A stretch of 64,000 nucleotides of DNA from Elephas maximus indicus (taxonomy: Eukaryota > Chordata > Mammalia > Proboscidea > Elephantidae), in assembly GCF_024166365.1 (NCBI RefSeq), contig NC_064822.1, positions 106,326,823-106,390,822 of the forward strand, given 5' to 3'. Made by a program: the position numbers and the translations under genes. Below, piece after piece: positions 30,890-42,045 of the stretch (position 1 is its first letter; each line of letters starts with the position of its first letter). Below the pieces are notes generated by a model. That model saw only the letters and a program-made list of their open reading frames with translations, had not been told where the DNA came from and did no database searches.

Positions 30890-31670
30890 CAGTAAGCCCA
30901 ACTCTTAGTTTAATGGCTGACAAAAAAAAAAAAAAAAAATCTTATAAAACACTTTGTTCCTAAATATTCTAATATTCCAGTTGTTTCTTTTGAATTCCTA
31001 CATATTTCACACTTGAAAAGAAAGTGAAGCAAGCATTGTATAATAGCTCCTTTTGTCCTCCTGACCCTAACGTAAGCCTTTCCCTTTGAAAACACAGAAC
31101 TTAACATAACTGAAATTCAATTCTTGTTTATCCAGTTAGGCAATTGAAAGAGTAAAGAACCACAGCAGGCTAATGTCAAGAAAAGCAAAAAAGAAAACTA
31201 TTCAGTAAGTGTCACTTTAATTATCTGAATATTTAAAACCAAAAGCATGTGTGCTACGTGAAAGAATTACCAGAATTCCCTGTTGAACCACAGAACTAGT
31301 ACCGGTGCATGAGAATTGGGGGCAGAAGTCATATTAACTGAAGTCACAGAAAATAAACAGACTGACCAACATTCCTAGTTCTAGTTCAGTTAAAAAAATA
31401 ATAATATGAAGATCAAGCAAGGTGTTATTGTGTTTCTACAGAAAAAACTATCTGGGAAACTGTAGAAAACTACATTGGAATATACATGAATGAACTAGGA
31501 ATATTACCATTCAGATTTTACCATTCTTAAAAGTAAAAATCACTCAGGCCCAATAGTCTTACCTCAGGCTGCATCCTTCTCAGCCTCTAAAATGTATCTG
31601 ACACTGATGTCAACCTTTTTCTCAGAATGATCGTTTTATTCCATGACTCTAATACCCGATAATAAAAACT
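30890..31670. other. Nothing recognised
   Basis: AT-rich intergenic sequence with an A run at 30921-30938; no gene or repeat identified. Confidence 0.3.
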
Positions 31671-31674
31671 TCCC

Positions 31675-32135
31675 TTTATCAAGTGTCTTCTTTATGCCAG
31701 GCATTAACTTTTTACACATTCATTTCATATAGTTCTCATAACTCTGTAACACAGGTATGATTACCTCCATCCAACAAATGAGAAAACAGATTTAAGGAGG
31801 TTATGTCACTTACCAAAGGCACACAATGAGAGACCACAGGAGTATCCCCATGTCTTTTACCTAGCTTTGAAGGAGCCCTGGTGGTACAGTGGTTAAGCAC
31901 TTCACTGCTAATCAAGAGGTCGTTCAAACCCACCAACCGGTCCGCAGGAAAAAGATAAGGCAATCTCCTTCCACAAAAATTACAGCTTTGGAACCCCATG
32001 GGGGCAGTTCTGCTCTATCCTGTAGGGTCGCTATGAGTCGAAAATGACTCAACAGAGAATGGTTTGGTTTTTGCTTGGTTTCACCTGACTCTGAAACCCG
32101 GGCCTCCTCACTATGCAGTACTGCCTCTCCAGGTA
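31675..32135 (-). repeat. MIR SINE split by an AfroSINE
   Basis: Antisense MIR: 'ttctttatgccaggcatt', 'caaatgagaaaacagat' and 'acttaccaaaggcacaca' up to 31867, resuming after the SINE at 32080 with 'gactctgaaacccgggcctcc'. Confidence 0.75.
31868..32078 (+). mobile_element. AfroSINE, long subtype
   Basis: Sense copy, 'gagccctggtggtacagtgg' to 'gactcaacagagaatgg', with an expanded middle ('ggaaaaagataaggcaatct'). It splits a MIR. Confidence 0.88.
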
Positions 32136-32242
32136 GTCTCCTGATTCCAAGACCTCTGTAGCTCTGTATTCTCCTTCCTCCACCATTTCACTGTGAGTGG
32201 TCCCCCAAGACTCTTATGCTGTGTACCATCCTTGTATTGTAT

Positions 32243-32286
32243 AAGGTTGCTATGAGTTGGAATCAACTCGAGGGCAGTGGGTTTTA
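32243..32286 (+). mobile_element. AfroSINE tail fragment
   Basis: Sense tail only: 'gttgctatgagttggaatc'. About 45 bases. Confidence 0.65.
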
Positions 32287-32289
32287 TCC

Positions 32290-33075
32290 TTGTATTCAAT
32301 CCTTTGAACCTTTCTTCTACTCTCAGGTTGTGAATCATCACCTGTGTGAAGAAGATTCCTGCACCTCACACACACTTCTGCCAGTCCTTTGATATTCAGA
32401 ATTTGACGCATCAAAAACAGAATTCATTGTCACTTTCCCTAAATAAGCAACTCTTTGCAACTTCTCCACCACCTTTGATTATTCCCCTATATTCTTCAAG
32501 GACCATATAAAATGATATTCCTTCTACAAAGCCTTCACTGGCTATTTCAAGAAGCTTCCTTTGTGAGAAATCTCTTAACACTCATTCACTAGTACCCAAT
32601 GGTGTAATTTTACATCACCAATACAGGCAGTCTCTGGGCTATGAACATCCAGCTTATGTACAACCCGAGGTTACAAACCAATTCCCATAAAGCCTATTAA
32701 ATTAAAAATCTGAGATACATACAATGATTTGTAATAACAAATGGGTGCAACTTTGAAACATGCATCAAAACATTATTACTATTACTATATTATTATGTTA
32801 AAGATGTTTTAGTGTATCTGGAAGTGTTTCTTTAATGTTTTTTTTATGCATAGAAAGGTACACTATATACTATATGCTAAGAGAAACATTTGACTGATAC
32901 TAGAGACGAACCGTACCTAACTTCTGATTTAAGTACAAATTGAGTTTAAAGACAGATTTAGGAATGGAACACGTTTGTAATCTGGAGACTGCCTGTATCT
33001 TCTTCCTTTCTTCTACATGCCATGGACAGTGCTTACTACATAGCAGGTGCTCAGAAAGCCTCTGATTAATTCTTC
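32290..33075 (+). repeat. LINE-2 fragment split by a DNA transposon
   Basis: L2-like text at 32290-32620 ('ctacaaagccttcactggct') resumes after the transposon at 33000-33075 with 'cagtgcttactacatagcag'. Confidence 0.55.
32622..32997. mobile_element. Tigger/pogo-like non-autonomous DNA transposon, intact copy
   Basis: About 372 bp bounded by inverted termini CAGGCAGTCTCTGG (from 32624) and its imperfect complement CTGGAGACTGCCTG (to 32995), each flanked by TA (32622-32623 and 32996-32997). TA duplication and these ends fit the pogo/Tigger or mariner group. There is no transposase frame, so it depended on another element for mobility. Confidence 0.75.
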
Positions 33076-33289
33076 ATCAAGTTCTGCCTGTTCCTCATAC
33101 CTCTCAGTTTGTCCCTCAGACTTCACTTCCACAGCCATCACCTTAGTCCAGGATCCGGTGCACAGGTGACCATATGCTGACTGGAGATGGCTGGAACGGC
33201 AAACCATTTATCTAGAAATTTGCCAAAGGATATTACAGAAAAGTAGCTCTAAGGTGAGGGGAAGATACTAAATCTGGATTCAAGAGTTA

Positions 33290-33440
33290 AAAAAAACACT
33301 CCTTTTGAACGGTTGTCCAACTCGAAGAATGTAATCAATGTTACTAAATTGTACACGTAGAAACCATTAAATTGGTGTATGTTTTGCTGTGTATATTCTC
33401 AACAACAAAGTAAATAAAATTTAAAGAAAGAAAGACAGGA
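33290..33440 (+). repeat. LINE-1 3' end fragment with A tail
   Basis: 'aatgttactaaattgtacac', 'ttggtgtatgttttgctgtg' and an A-rich tail; same family as 1500-1675 and 3920-4080. Confidence 0.55.
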
Positions 33441-33810
33441 AAAAAAAAAAACTCCTTTTGCAAGTTATTCAAGTTTCTTTGCCCTCCTTTTATCTAATCC
33501 TTCCCACATACATAGCATGGCAAGAACAGAAAGTCAACAAACAACTTTTCTGGGTTACAAAGAGGTGGCTTCCCAGGCAGGCACCAATACCTGATCTAAA
33601 CCAGAGCCTCTCACACCAGCACATGCTCCAGACTGGTCTCGATGACTTCACTACCCATCTCCAGCCTCATAATTTCCAGAATAAGGACAATCTTTCTTAA
33701 ATTACAGGTTAATTTGGACATTCCTATAACTAAAAATACTGAATTTAAGATGCTCATTTCTTCTCTTAAGGCCATCTGCTAACCGACTCCTCAACACTTT
33801 TCCCAGTTTT
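33441..33810. other. Nothing recognised
   Basis: The 80-codon frame at 33458-33700 shows no motif and no gene context. No repeat identified. Confidence 0.3.
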
Positions 33811-33814
33811 GTTG

Positions 33815-34010
33815 TACTATGGAAAAAGCATGAGGTGTAGAGTCAGAATATTTGAATTGGAATCTCATCGTTGTTTCTCACTAATATTTTACTCACTTAG
33901 TAAAAGAGGATAAACACCAGCCACATCTACTAGGATTGTTGGGAGGATGAAATGAGATAAAATGCAAAAGGTGTTTTTTAAACCATAAAATTGTTAGTGA
34001 TGAGCACTAT
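33815..34010 (+). repeat. MIR SINE fragment
   Basis: Sense MIR: 'gtgtagagtcagaatatttgaa', 'ttgttgggaggatgaaatgag'. Confidence 0.6.
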
Positions 34011-34270
34011 AGCCTCTTCACATGGGCCTCACTCTGGTCAAAGCTTGCCTCCTTAAGCATTTGTGAGAGGAGGGGAATGAAATGTGTTTTTCCATTAGAC
34101 AAGTTATTTTACCTCTATAAATACAGTGCTCACAGTCCAATCATCTTGTTATTATACACTATAGTATTTTTTGAAGATTTGGTATACAGGCAGCCCCTGG
34201 GTTACAAACCTCCAACTTACAAACAAATCGTACTTGCCTGTTAATATTATGTAAATTTACCCACACTTTG

Positions 34271-35307
34271 GGTTTTTTTTTTAATTGCTCTTTAGGTGAA
34301 AGTTTACAGCTCAAGTTAATTTCTCATACAAAAGTTTATACACATATTGTTATGTGACCCTAGATGCAATCCCTATAATATGACAGCATACTCCCCCTTT
34401 CCACCCTGGGTTTCTCATGTCCATTCAACCAGCTCCTGTCCCTTTTTACCTTCTCTTCTTGCCTCCGGACAGGAGCTGCCCATTTAGTCTTATGTTTCTA
34501 CTTGAACTAAGAAGCACACTCTTCATGAGTATTATTTTATGTTTTATACTTCAGTGTAATCATTGTCTGAAGAACTCGCTTCAGGAATGGTTTTAGTTCT
34601 GGGTTAACAGAGAGTCTGGGGCCCATGTCTTCTGGAGTTCCTCTAGTCTCAGTCAGACCATTAAGTCTGGTCTTTTCATGTGAATTTGAGTTCTGCACCA
34701 TACTTTTCTCCTGCTCTGTCAGGGACTCTCTGTTGTGTTCCTTGTCAGAGTGGTCATTGGTGGTAGCCAGGCACCATGTAGTTCTTCTGGTCTCAGGCTG
34801 ATGGAGTCTCTGGTTTATGTGGCCTCTTTTGTCTCTTGGAAACTGTGGTGGTATAGTGCTTAAGAGCTATGGCTGCTAACCAAAGAGGTCAGCAGTTCAA
34901 GTCCACCAGGTGGTCCTTGGAAACAATATGGGTTAGTTCTACTCTGTCCTATAGGGTGGCTTTGAGTCAGAATCGACTTGACAGCAACAAGTTTGGTTTT
35001 TTTTTTTTGGTTTTTGTCTCTTGGGCTAATATTTTCCTTACGTCTTTGTTGTTCTTCATTCTCCTTTGCTGCAAGTGGGGGGACGAATTGATGCATCTTA
35101 GATGGCTGCTTGCAAGTTTTTAAGACCCCAGATGCCATTCACCAAAGTGGAATCCAGAACATTTTCTTAATAAGCTTTGTTATGCCAACTGACCTAGATG
35201 TCTCCCGAAACCATGGTCCCCAGTCCCCTGCCCCTGCTACTCCATCCCTCAAAGTGTTTGGTTGTGTTCAGGAAACTTCTTAGATTTGATTTAATCCAGT
35301 TAATGTG
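34271..35307 (-). mobile_element. LINE-1 3' UTR insertion with target duplication
   Basis: Antisense copy of the local LINE-1 3' UTR: T run at its left end, then 'gtgaaagtttacagctcaag' and, at the right, 'aagaccccagatgccattcacc'. It is flanked by 11-bp near-identical repeats CCCACACTTTG (34260-34270) and CCCTCACTTTG (35308-35318). An AfroSINE is inserted in it. Confidence 0.85.
34838..35015 (+). mobile_element. AfroSINE
   Basis: Sense copy inside the antisense LINE-1 UTR. 'tttgtctcttgg' is repeated on both sides (about 34829 and 35023) as its target duplication. Confidence 0.9.
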
Positions 35308-35511
35308 CCCTCACTTTGAAACTATTGAGCCAACCCTTACTGACAAATTCTTCATTACACTCACCTTCACCAGCACGTGCAGCTTTTACATCATTGCTCT
35401 AAAGTAAGGCTAGATAAGAACCGTACACACATGTACTGACTTACCTAAAAATTCAACTTAAAGACACAATTGGGAACTGATCTTGTTTGTAACCTGGGGA
35501 CTACGGTATGT

Positions 35512-36073
35512 AAAAAAAAAAAAAAACTCCTATAAAAAATAATGTGGCAAATTTCTCGTTTTTGCACCTAACTCATGAGCACTCTCATGAGATCCACTTG
35601 CTTCAGCTGCTACAAATAACCTCTGTACAGAGTTCTTGTGAATACACACATGATCTCCTAAATCCCTCTGTCTCCATTCCTGTTTTACCTGTCAAGCTAA
35701 GCCGCTAGTATTAGGACTGAAAAAGAAGCAGCACCCAGTTAACATTCTATCTCACCTCTCAAGTTATGAGAACAGATTATTAACTCTGATCCCAGAGGAA
35801 GAACCTTTTCAACTTCATTGTCCACCAAAGCTTAGAAATAAAGAAATCGAAAAACCTTTTTGTTAAAAAAGCAAAGGCTGCTATTTTATATATTTGTTTG
35901 TTTATTAATAAAGATAACATAGTGCCATATACCAACTTACTGACCAATGCACCCAACCCAAATTTTTAAAATGAGAGGAAACATCAGAAAAATAAAGTAG
36001 ACTACTAATAGTCAACCTGTTAGCCCACATTTTTGATGTTGTGCCCTTATTTTCTTCCCTTCGTAATTCTGGG
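35512..36073. other. Nothing recognised
   Basis: Intergenic sequence with an A run at 35512-35525; no gene or repeat identified. Confidence 0.3.
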
Positions 36074-36232
36074 TAAGGAACTCTGGTGGTGCAGTGGTTA
36101 AGTGCTTGGCTGTTGCTGGTGATTGAAACCCACCAACTGATCAGTGGGATAGGGGCAGTTCTACCCTGTCCTCTAGGGTCCGACTATGAGTTGGAATCAA
36201 CTCCACGGCAACATTTTTTGTTTTTGTTTTTA
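36074..36232 (+). mobile_element. AfroSINE, internally shortened
   Basis: Sense copy: 'ggaactctggtggtgcagtgg' to 'aatcaactccacggcaac'. 'taattctggg' flanks both ends (about 36064 and 36231), a probable target duplication. Confidence 0.88.
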
Positions 36233-36405
36233 ATTCTGGGTAGGATTTAAAGCATTCTGGGCTCCCAAGGAAAACTCCTCAAAGAAACTTTTGCCATATA
36301 CTCACAGAGCACTTGGATGAGAGCTGTGCCTAGGTCTGAAAGTGTGAAAATTAGGAAAAGATGGTATCACCTGGGACCAATTCTTAGTTTTTATGGGGTC
36401 ATAAA

Positions 36406-36525
36406 CCCACTGCCATCGAGTCAATTCCAACTCATAGTGACCCTATAGGACAGAGTAGAACTGCTTCCATATGGTTTCCAAGGCTGAAATCTTTACAGAA
36501 GCAGACTTCCACATCTTTTTCCCAC
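36406..36525 (-). mobile_element. AfroSINE, head-truncated
   Basis: Antisense tail and middle of the long subtype ('ttacagaagcagacttccac'); the tRNA-like head is missing. Confidence 0.82.
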
Positions 36526-36545
36526 TTATGAGGTCATACCCCATT

Positions 36546-36693
36546 GACCCCATTGCCATCGAGTCGATTCCGACTCATAGCGACCCTTTAGGACAGAGTA
36601 CAACTGCCCCATACAGTTTTCAAGGAGTGACTGGTAGATTCGAACTGCCAACCTTTTGGTTAGCAACCATAGCTCTTAACCACTATGCCACCA
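36546..36693 (-). mobile_element. AfroSINE
   Basis: Antisense, nearly complete: 'ccatcgagtcgattccgact' to 'ccactatgccacca'. Confidence 0.9.
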
Positions 36694-36699
36694 GTAAAA

Positions 36700-36790
36700 C
36701 AGCCAAAAACCCTATGGGGCAGTTCTACTCTGTCACTTGGGGTTGGTATGAGTTGAAATCCACTCAATTGCACCTAACAACAACAACACC
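36700..36790 (+). mobile_element. AfroSINE/RTE tail fragment
   Basis: Sense tail 'aaccctatggggcagttct' to 'gcacctaacaacaacaacac'. The (CAA)n ending is the RTE type of tail. Confidence 0.7.
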
Positions 36791-38094
36791 CTTAAGAATC
36801 TGGTGAAAGGTACACATCCTTTCCCTAAAATATGCTCCTACAAATACGCTCCACCACTTGTCTGTCAGTTTACCATGGCGGACAGGTTTCAATGGAGCTT
36901 CCAGACTAAGACAGACTAGGAATAAAGACCTGGCAGTCTACTTCCGAAAAAAATGGACCAGTGAAAATGTTACGAACAGCAGCTGAACATTGTCTGATAT
37001 AGTGCTGGAAGATGAGCCCCTCAGGTAGGAAGACACTCAAAATACGACTTGGGAAGGGCTGCATCCTCAAAGAAGAGTCGACCTTAATGATGTGGATGGA
37101 GTCAAGCTTTCAGGACTTCCATTTGCTGATGTGACACAACTCAAAATGAGAAGAAACAGCTGCAAATATCCATTAATAATCAGAATGTGGGATGTACGAA
37201 GTATGAATCTAGGGAAATTGGAAGTTGTCAAAAATGAAATGGAATGCATAAAGATAGATACCCTAGGCATTAGTGAGCTGAAATCGACGGGTATTGGCCA
37301 CTTTGAATCAGATAATCATATGGTCTACTATGCCAGAATGACAAATTGAAGATGAATGGTGTCACATTCATCCTCACAAAGATTTCAAAATCTATCCTGA
37401 AGTACAATGCTGTCAGTGATAGAATAATATCCATACACCTACAAGGAAGACCAGTTAATACGACTATTATTCAAATTTATGTACCAACTAATGCCAAAGA
37501 TGAAGAAATTGAAGATTTTTCCAATTTCTGCTGTCTGAAATTGATCAAACATGCAATCAAGATGCATCAGTAATTACTAGTGACTGGAATGTGAAAGCTG
37601 GAAACAAGGAAGAGAGATCAGGAGTTGGAAAATATGCCTTGGTGATAGAACCAATGCCAGAGATCGCATGATAGAGTTTCGCAAGACCAACAACTTATTC
37701 ATTGCAAATATCTTTTTTCAATAACTTAAATGGTGACTATACATGTGGACCTCACCAAACAGAATACACAAGAATCAAATTCACTACATCTGTGGAAAGA
37801 GATGATGTAGAAGCTCAATATCATCAGTCAGAACAAGGCCAGGGGCCGACTGTGAACAGACCATCAATTGCTCAAGTTCAAGTTGAAGCTGAAGAAAATT
37901 AAAACGAGTTCACAATAACCTAACTATGGCCTCAAAATATCCCACCTGAATTTAGACACCATCTCAAGAATACATTTAACACACTGAACGCTAATGGCCA
38001 AAGTCCAGATGAGTTGTGGAAGGATATCATACATGAAGAAAGCAAGAGGTCATTAAAAAGACAGGAAAGAAGAAAACTCCAAAGAATCCACAAC

Positions 38095-40437
38095 GAAACT
38101 ACTAGAACTAATAGGAGATTTTAGCAAATATCAGGGTACAAGATTAACACAAAAATCAGCTGGATTCCTCTACACCAATAAAGAGAACTTCAAGGAGGAA
38201 ATGAACAAATCAATACCATTTACAATACCCCCCAAGAAGATAAAATACTTAGGAATAAATCTAACCAGAGGTATAAGAGACCTATATAAAGAAAACTAAA
38301 AGATACTATTGCAAGAAAACAAAAGAGACCTATATACCCTGCTCATGGACAGGAAAACTCAACGTTGCGAAAATGTCACTTCTACCCAAAGCAGTCTACA
38401 GATATGATGGAATCCTGATCCGAATTCCAACAACATTTTTTAAGGAGATGGAGAAACAAATCACCAATTTCATATGGAAAGGGAAGAGGCCCTGGGTAAG
38501 TAAAGCATTACAGAAAAAGAAAAACAAAATGGGAGGCCTCACACTACCTGATTTTAGAATCTATTATACTGCCACAGTAGTCAAAACAGCCTCACACTGG
38601 TAGCACTTGCACAACAACAGACACGTAGACCAATGAAACAGAATCGAGAATTGAGATATAAATTCATCCACCTATGATCAGCTGATATTTGACAAAGGCC
38701 CAAAGTCTGTTAAAAGGGGAAAAGACAGTCTCTTTAATAAATGGTGCTGGCACAACTGCATATCCATCTGCAAAAAAATCAAACAAGACCCATACCTCAC
38801 ACCATGCACAAAAACTAACTCAAAATGGATCAGAGACCTAAATATAAAATCTAAAACGATAAAGATCATGGAAGAAAAAAATAGGGACAACGCTAGGAGC
38901 CCTAATATGTGGCATAATCAGAATACCAAACATTACTAACAATGCACAAACACCAGAAGAGAAACAAGATGACTGGGAGCTCCTAATAATCAAACGCTTA
39001 ATACTCATCCAAAGACTGCACCAAAAGAGTAAAAAGACAAACTACAGACTGGGAAAAAAAATTTGGCTATGACACATCTGATTGGTCTCATCTCTAAAAT
39101 CTGCAAGATACTGCAAAACCTCAACAACAAAAAGACAAATAAACCAATTAAAAATTGGGAGAAAGGATATGAACAGGCACTTCACCAAAGAAGACATTCA
39201 GGCAGCTAACAGATACATGAGGAAATGGTCACGATCATTAGCCATTAAAGAAATGCAAATAAAAACTACAATGAGATATGATCTCACCCCAACAAGGCTA
39301 GCATTAATCTGAAAAACACAAAATAATATATGTTGAAGAGGTTGTGGAGAGACTGGAACTCTTGTACACTGCTAGTGGGAATCTAAAATGGTACAACCAT
39401 TTGGAAATTGATTTGGCACTTCCTTAAAAAGCTAGAAATAGATGTACTGTACGATTCAGCAATCCCACTCCTTAGAATATATCCTAGAGAAATAAGAGCC
39501 ATCACATGAATAGGTATATGCACATCCATGTTCATCGCAGCACTATTCACAATACCAAAAACATGGAAACAACCTAGGTGCCCATCAACAGGTGAATGGA
39601 TAAACAAATCATGGTATATTCACACGATGGAATATTACATAGCAATAAAGAACAAGGATGAATCTGCGAAACATAACACGCATGAACCTGGAAGGCATTA
39701 TGCTGAGTGAAATTAATCAGTCACAAAAGGACAAATATCGTATGAGACCACTATTATAAGAACTCAAGAAAAGGTTTAAACACAGAAGAAAACATTCTTT
39801 GATGGTTACAAGGGTGGAGAGGGAGGGAGGGGGTAGTCACTAACTAGATAGTAGACATGAATTATCTTAGGTACTCCACTGGTCTCACCCCTTCAGGAGC
39901 AAGGGAGAATGAAGAAAACTAAAGATACAAGGGAAAGAATAGTCCAAAGGACTAATAGACCACATCTACCATGGCTTCCACCAGACTGAGACCAGTACAG
40001 CTAGATGGTGCCCGGCTACCACCACAGACTGCTGTGACAGGGATCACAGTGGAAGGTCCTGGGCAGAGCTGGAGAAAAATGTAGAACAAGATTCTAACTC
40101 ACAGAAAAAAAAAAGATCGGACTTACTGGCCTGACAGAGACTGAAGAAACCCCAAGAGTATGGCCTCTGTGACTTCAATAACAAAGTCACTCCTGAGGTT
40201 CACACTTCAGCCAAAGATTAGAAAGACCCATAAAACAAAACAAGACTAAAGGGGCACAGCAGCCAGGGGCAAGGACTAGAGGGCAAGAGGAGACAGGAAA
40301 GCTGGTAATAGGGAACCCAAGGTCGAGAAGGGAGAGTGTTGATATGTCATGGGGTTATTAACCAGTGTCATAAAACAATATGTGTACTAACTGTTTAATG
40401 AGAAACTAGTTTGTAAAAAAAAAAAAAAGAAAGAAAG
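38095..40437 (+). pseudogene. LINE-1 ORF2 3' part and 3' UTR
   Basis: The best frame, 38373-38603, reads FKEMEKQITNFIWKGKRPWV and LTLPDFRIYYTATVVKTA, the C-terminal region of the LINE-1 ORF2 protein after the reverse transcriptase. Later phrases at 39082-39710 (for example HFTKEDIQAANRYMRKWS) continue it in other frames. The UTR runs to an A tail at 40418-40437. All frames are broken. Confidence 0.85.
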
Positions 40438-40439
40438 AA

Positions 40440-41323
40440 ACAATTGTCTTAGGTGAAGGGAAGGACCACGCACAATACAGGGGAAGTCAGCACAACTGCT
40501 AAGAAGTTTCCTAAATATAACCAAACACTTCGAGGGACAGAGTAGCAGGGGTGGGGGTCTGGGAACCATGTTTTTGGGGGACATCTAGGTCAAATGGCGT
40601 AACAAAGTTTATTAAGAAAATGTTCTGCATCCCATTTTGGTGAGTGGCATCTGGGGTCTTAAAAGATAGCAGGTGGCCATCTAAGATACATCAACTGGTC
40701 CCAACCCACCTGGATCAAAGGAGAATGAAGAACACCAAAGACACAAGGAAAATATTAGCCCAAGAAACAGAAAGGCCACATAAACCAGAGACTACATCAT
40801 CCTGAGACCAGAAAAGCTAGATGGTGCCCAGCTACCACCAATGACTGCCCTGACAGGGAACACAACTGACAGTCCCTGATGGAGCAGGAGAAAAGTGGGA
40901 TGTAGAACTCAAACTCACCCAAAAAGACTAGACTTAATGACCTGACTGAAACTGGAGGAACCCCAGAAGACATGGCCCCCAGACTCTCTGTTAGCCCAGA
41001 ATTGAAACCACTCCCAAAGCCAACTCTTCAGACAAAGATTAGACTGGACTATAAGATATAAAATGATACTTGTGAAGAGAGTTCTTCTTAGCTCAAGTAG
41101 ATACATGAGACTAAATGGGCAGCTCTGTAGGCAAGATGAGAAGGCAAAAAGGGACAGGAACTGGTTGAGTGGACACAGGAAAACCAGGGTGGAAAGGAGG
41201 AGCGTGCTGTCACATTATAGGAAGAGCAACTAGGGTCACATAACAATGTGTGTACAAATCTTTATATGAGAAACTAACTTGAACTGTAAACTTTCACTTA
41301 AAGCATAATAAAAAAAAAAAGAA
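40440..41323 (+). repeat. LINE-1 3' UTR, second copy
   Basis: A UTR of the same family ('gaaaatgttctgcatcccattttggtgag' at about 40616), ending in 'cttaaagcataat' and an A tail. It includes about 150 bases upstream that match the far end of the antisense copy at 35160-35300. Confidence 0.75.
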
Positions 41324-41324
41324 A

Positions 41325-42045
41325 AGAAAATGTTCTGCATCCAATTTTGGTGAGTGGCATCTGGGGTCTTAAAAGCTTGCAAGCAGCCATCTAAGATGCG
41401 TCAATTGGTCCCAGCTCACCTGGAGCAAAGGAGAATGAAGAACATCAGAGATACAAGGAAAATGTTAGCCCAAGAGACAAAAGGGGCCACATAAACCAGA
41501 GACACCATCAGCCTGAGACCAGAGGAACTAGATGGTGCCTGGCTACCACAAATCACCACCCTGACAGGGAACACGACAGAGTCCCTGACAGAGCAGGAGA
41601 AAAGTGTGGTGCGGAACTAAAATTAACAGAAAAAGACCGGACTTAATAGTCTGACTGAGACCAGAGGAATCCCAGAAGACATGGCCCCCAGACTCTCTGT
41701 TAACCCAGAACTAAAATCATTCCCAAAGCTAACTCTTCAGACAAAGATTAGGCTGGACTGTAAGACGTAAAATGATACTCGTGAAGAGCATGCTTCTTAG
41801 TTGAAGTAGATACATGAGACTAAATGGGCAGCTCCTGTCCAAAGGCAAGATGAGAAAGTAGAAAGGGACAGAAGTTGGTTGAATGGACATGGGATATCTG
41901 GGGTTGAAAGGAGGAGTGTGCTGTCACATTATAGCAGGAGCAACTAGGGTCACATAACAACGTGTGTATAAATTTTTGTACGAGAAACCAACTCAAGCTG
42001 TAAGCTTTCACTTAAAGCACAATTAAAAAAAAAAGGAAAGAAAGA
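41325..42045 (+). repeat. LINE-1 3' UTR, third copy in tandem
   Basis: It begins again with 'gaaaatgttctgcatccaattttgg' directly after the previous A tail and ends in 'cttaaagcacaatt' and an A tail. It is about 90% similar by eye to 40590-41323. Confidence 0.78.

Larger units (their letters stand above)
34185..35511. mobile_element. Tigger/pogo-like DNA transposon, copy 3, split by LINE-1
   Basis: The left part 34185-34270 begins TACAGGCAGCCCCTGGGTTA. The right part 35308-35511 holds 'tcactttgaaactattgagcc' and ends in a damaged terminal repeat 'cctggggactacgg'. A LINE-1 tail is inserted between them. Confidence 0.75.
38085..42045 (+). mobile_element. LINE-1 cluster inside the RTE
   Basis: About 4 kb of LINE-1 separates the two RTE halves. 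The RTE reads '...aaaagacaggaaagaagaaaa' before it and resumes with 'aggaaagaaagaaaagacaaa', consistent with a duplicated target of about 14 bp. It contains an ORF2 3' end with its UTR, followed by two more UTR copies. Confidence 0.8.
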
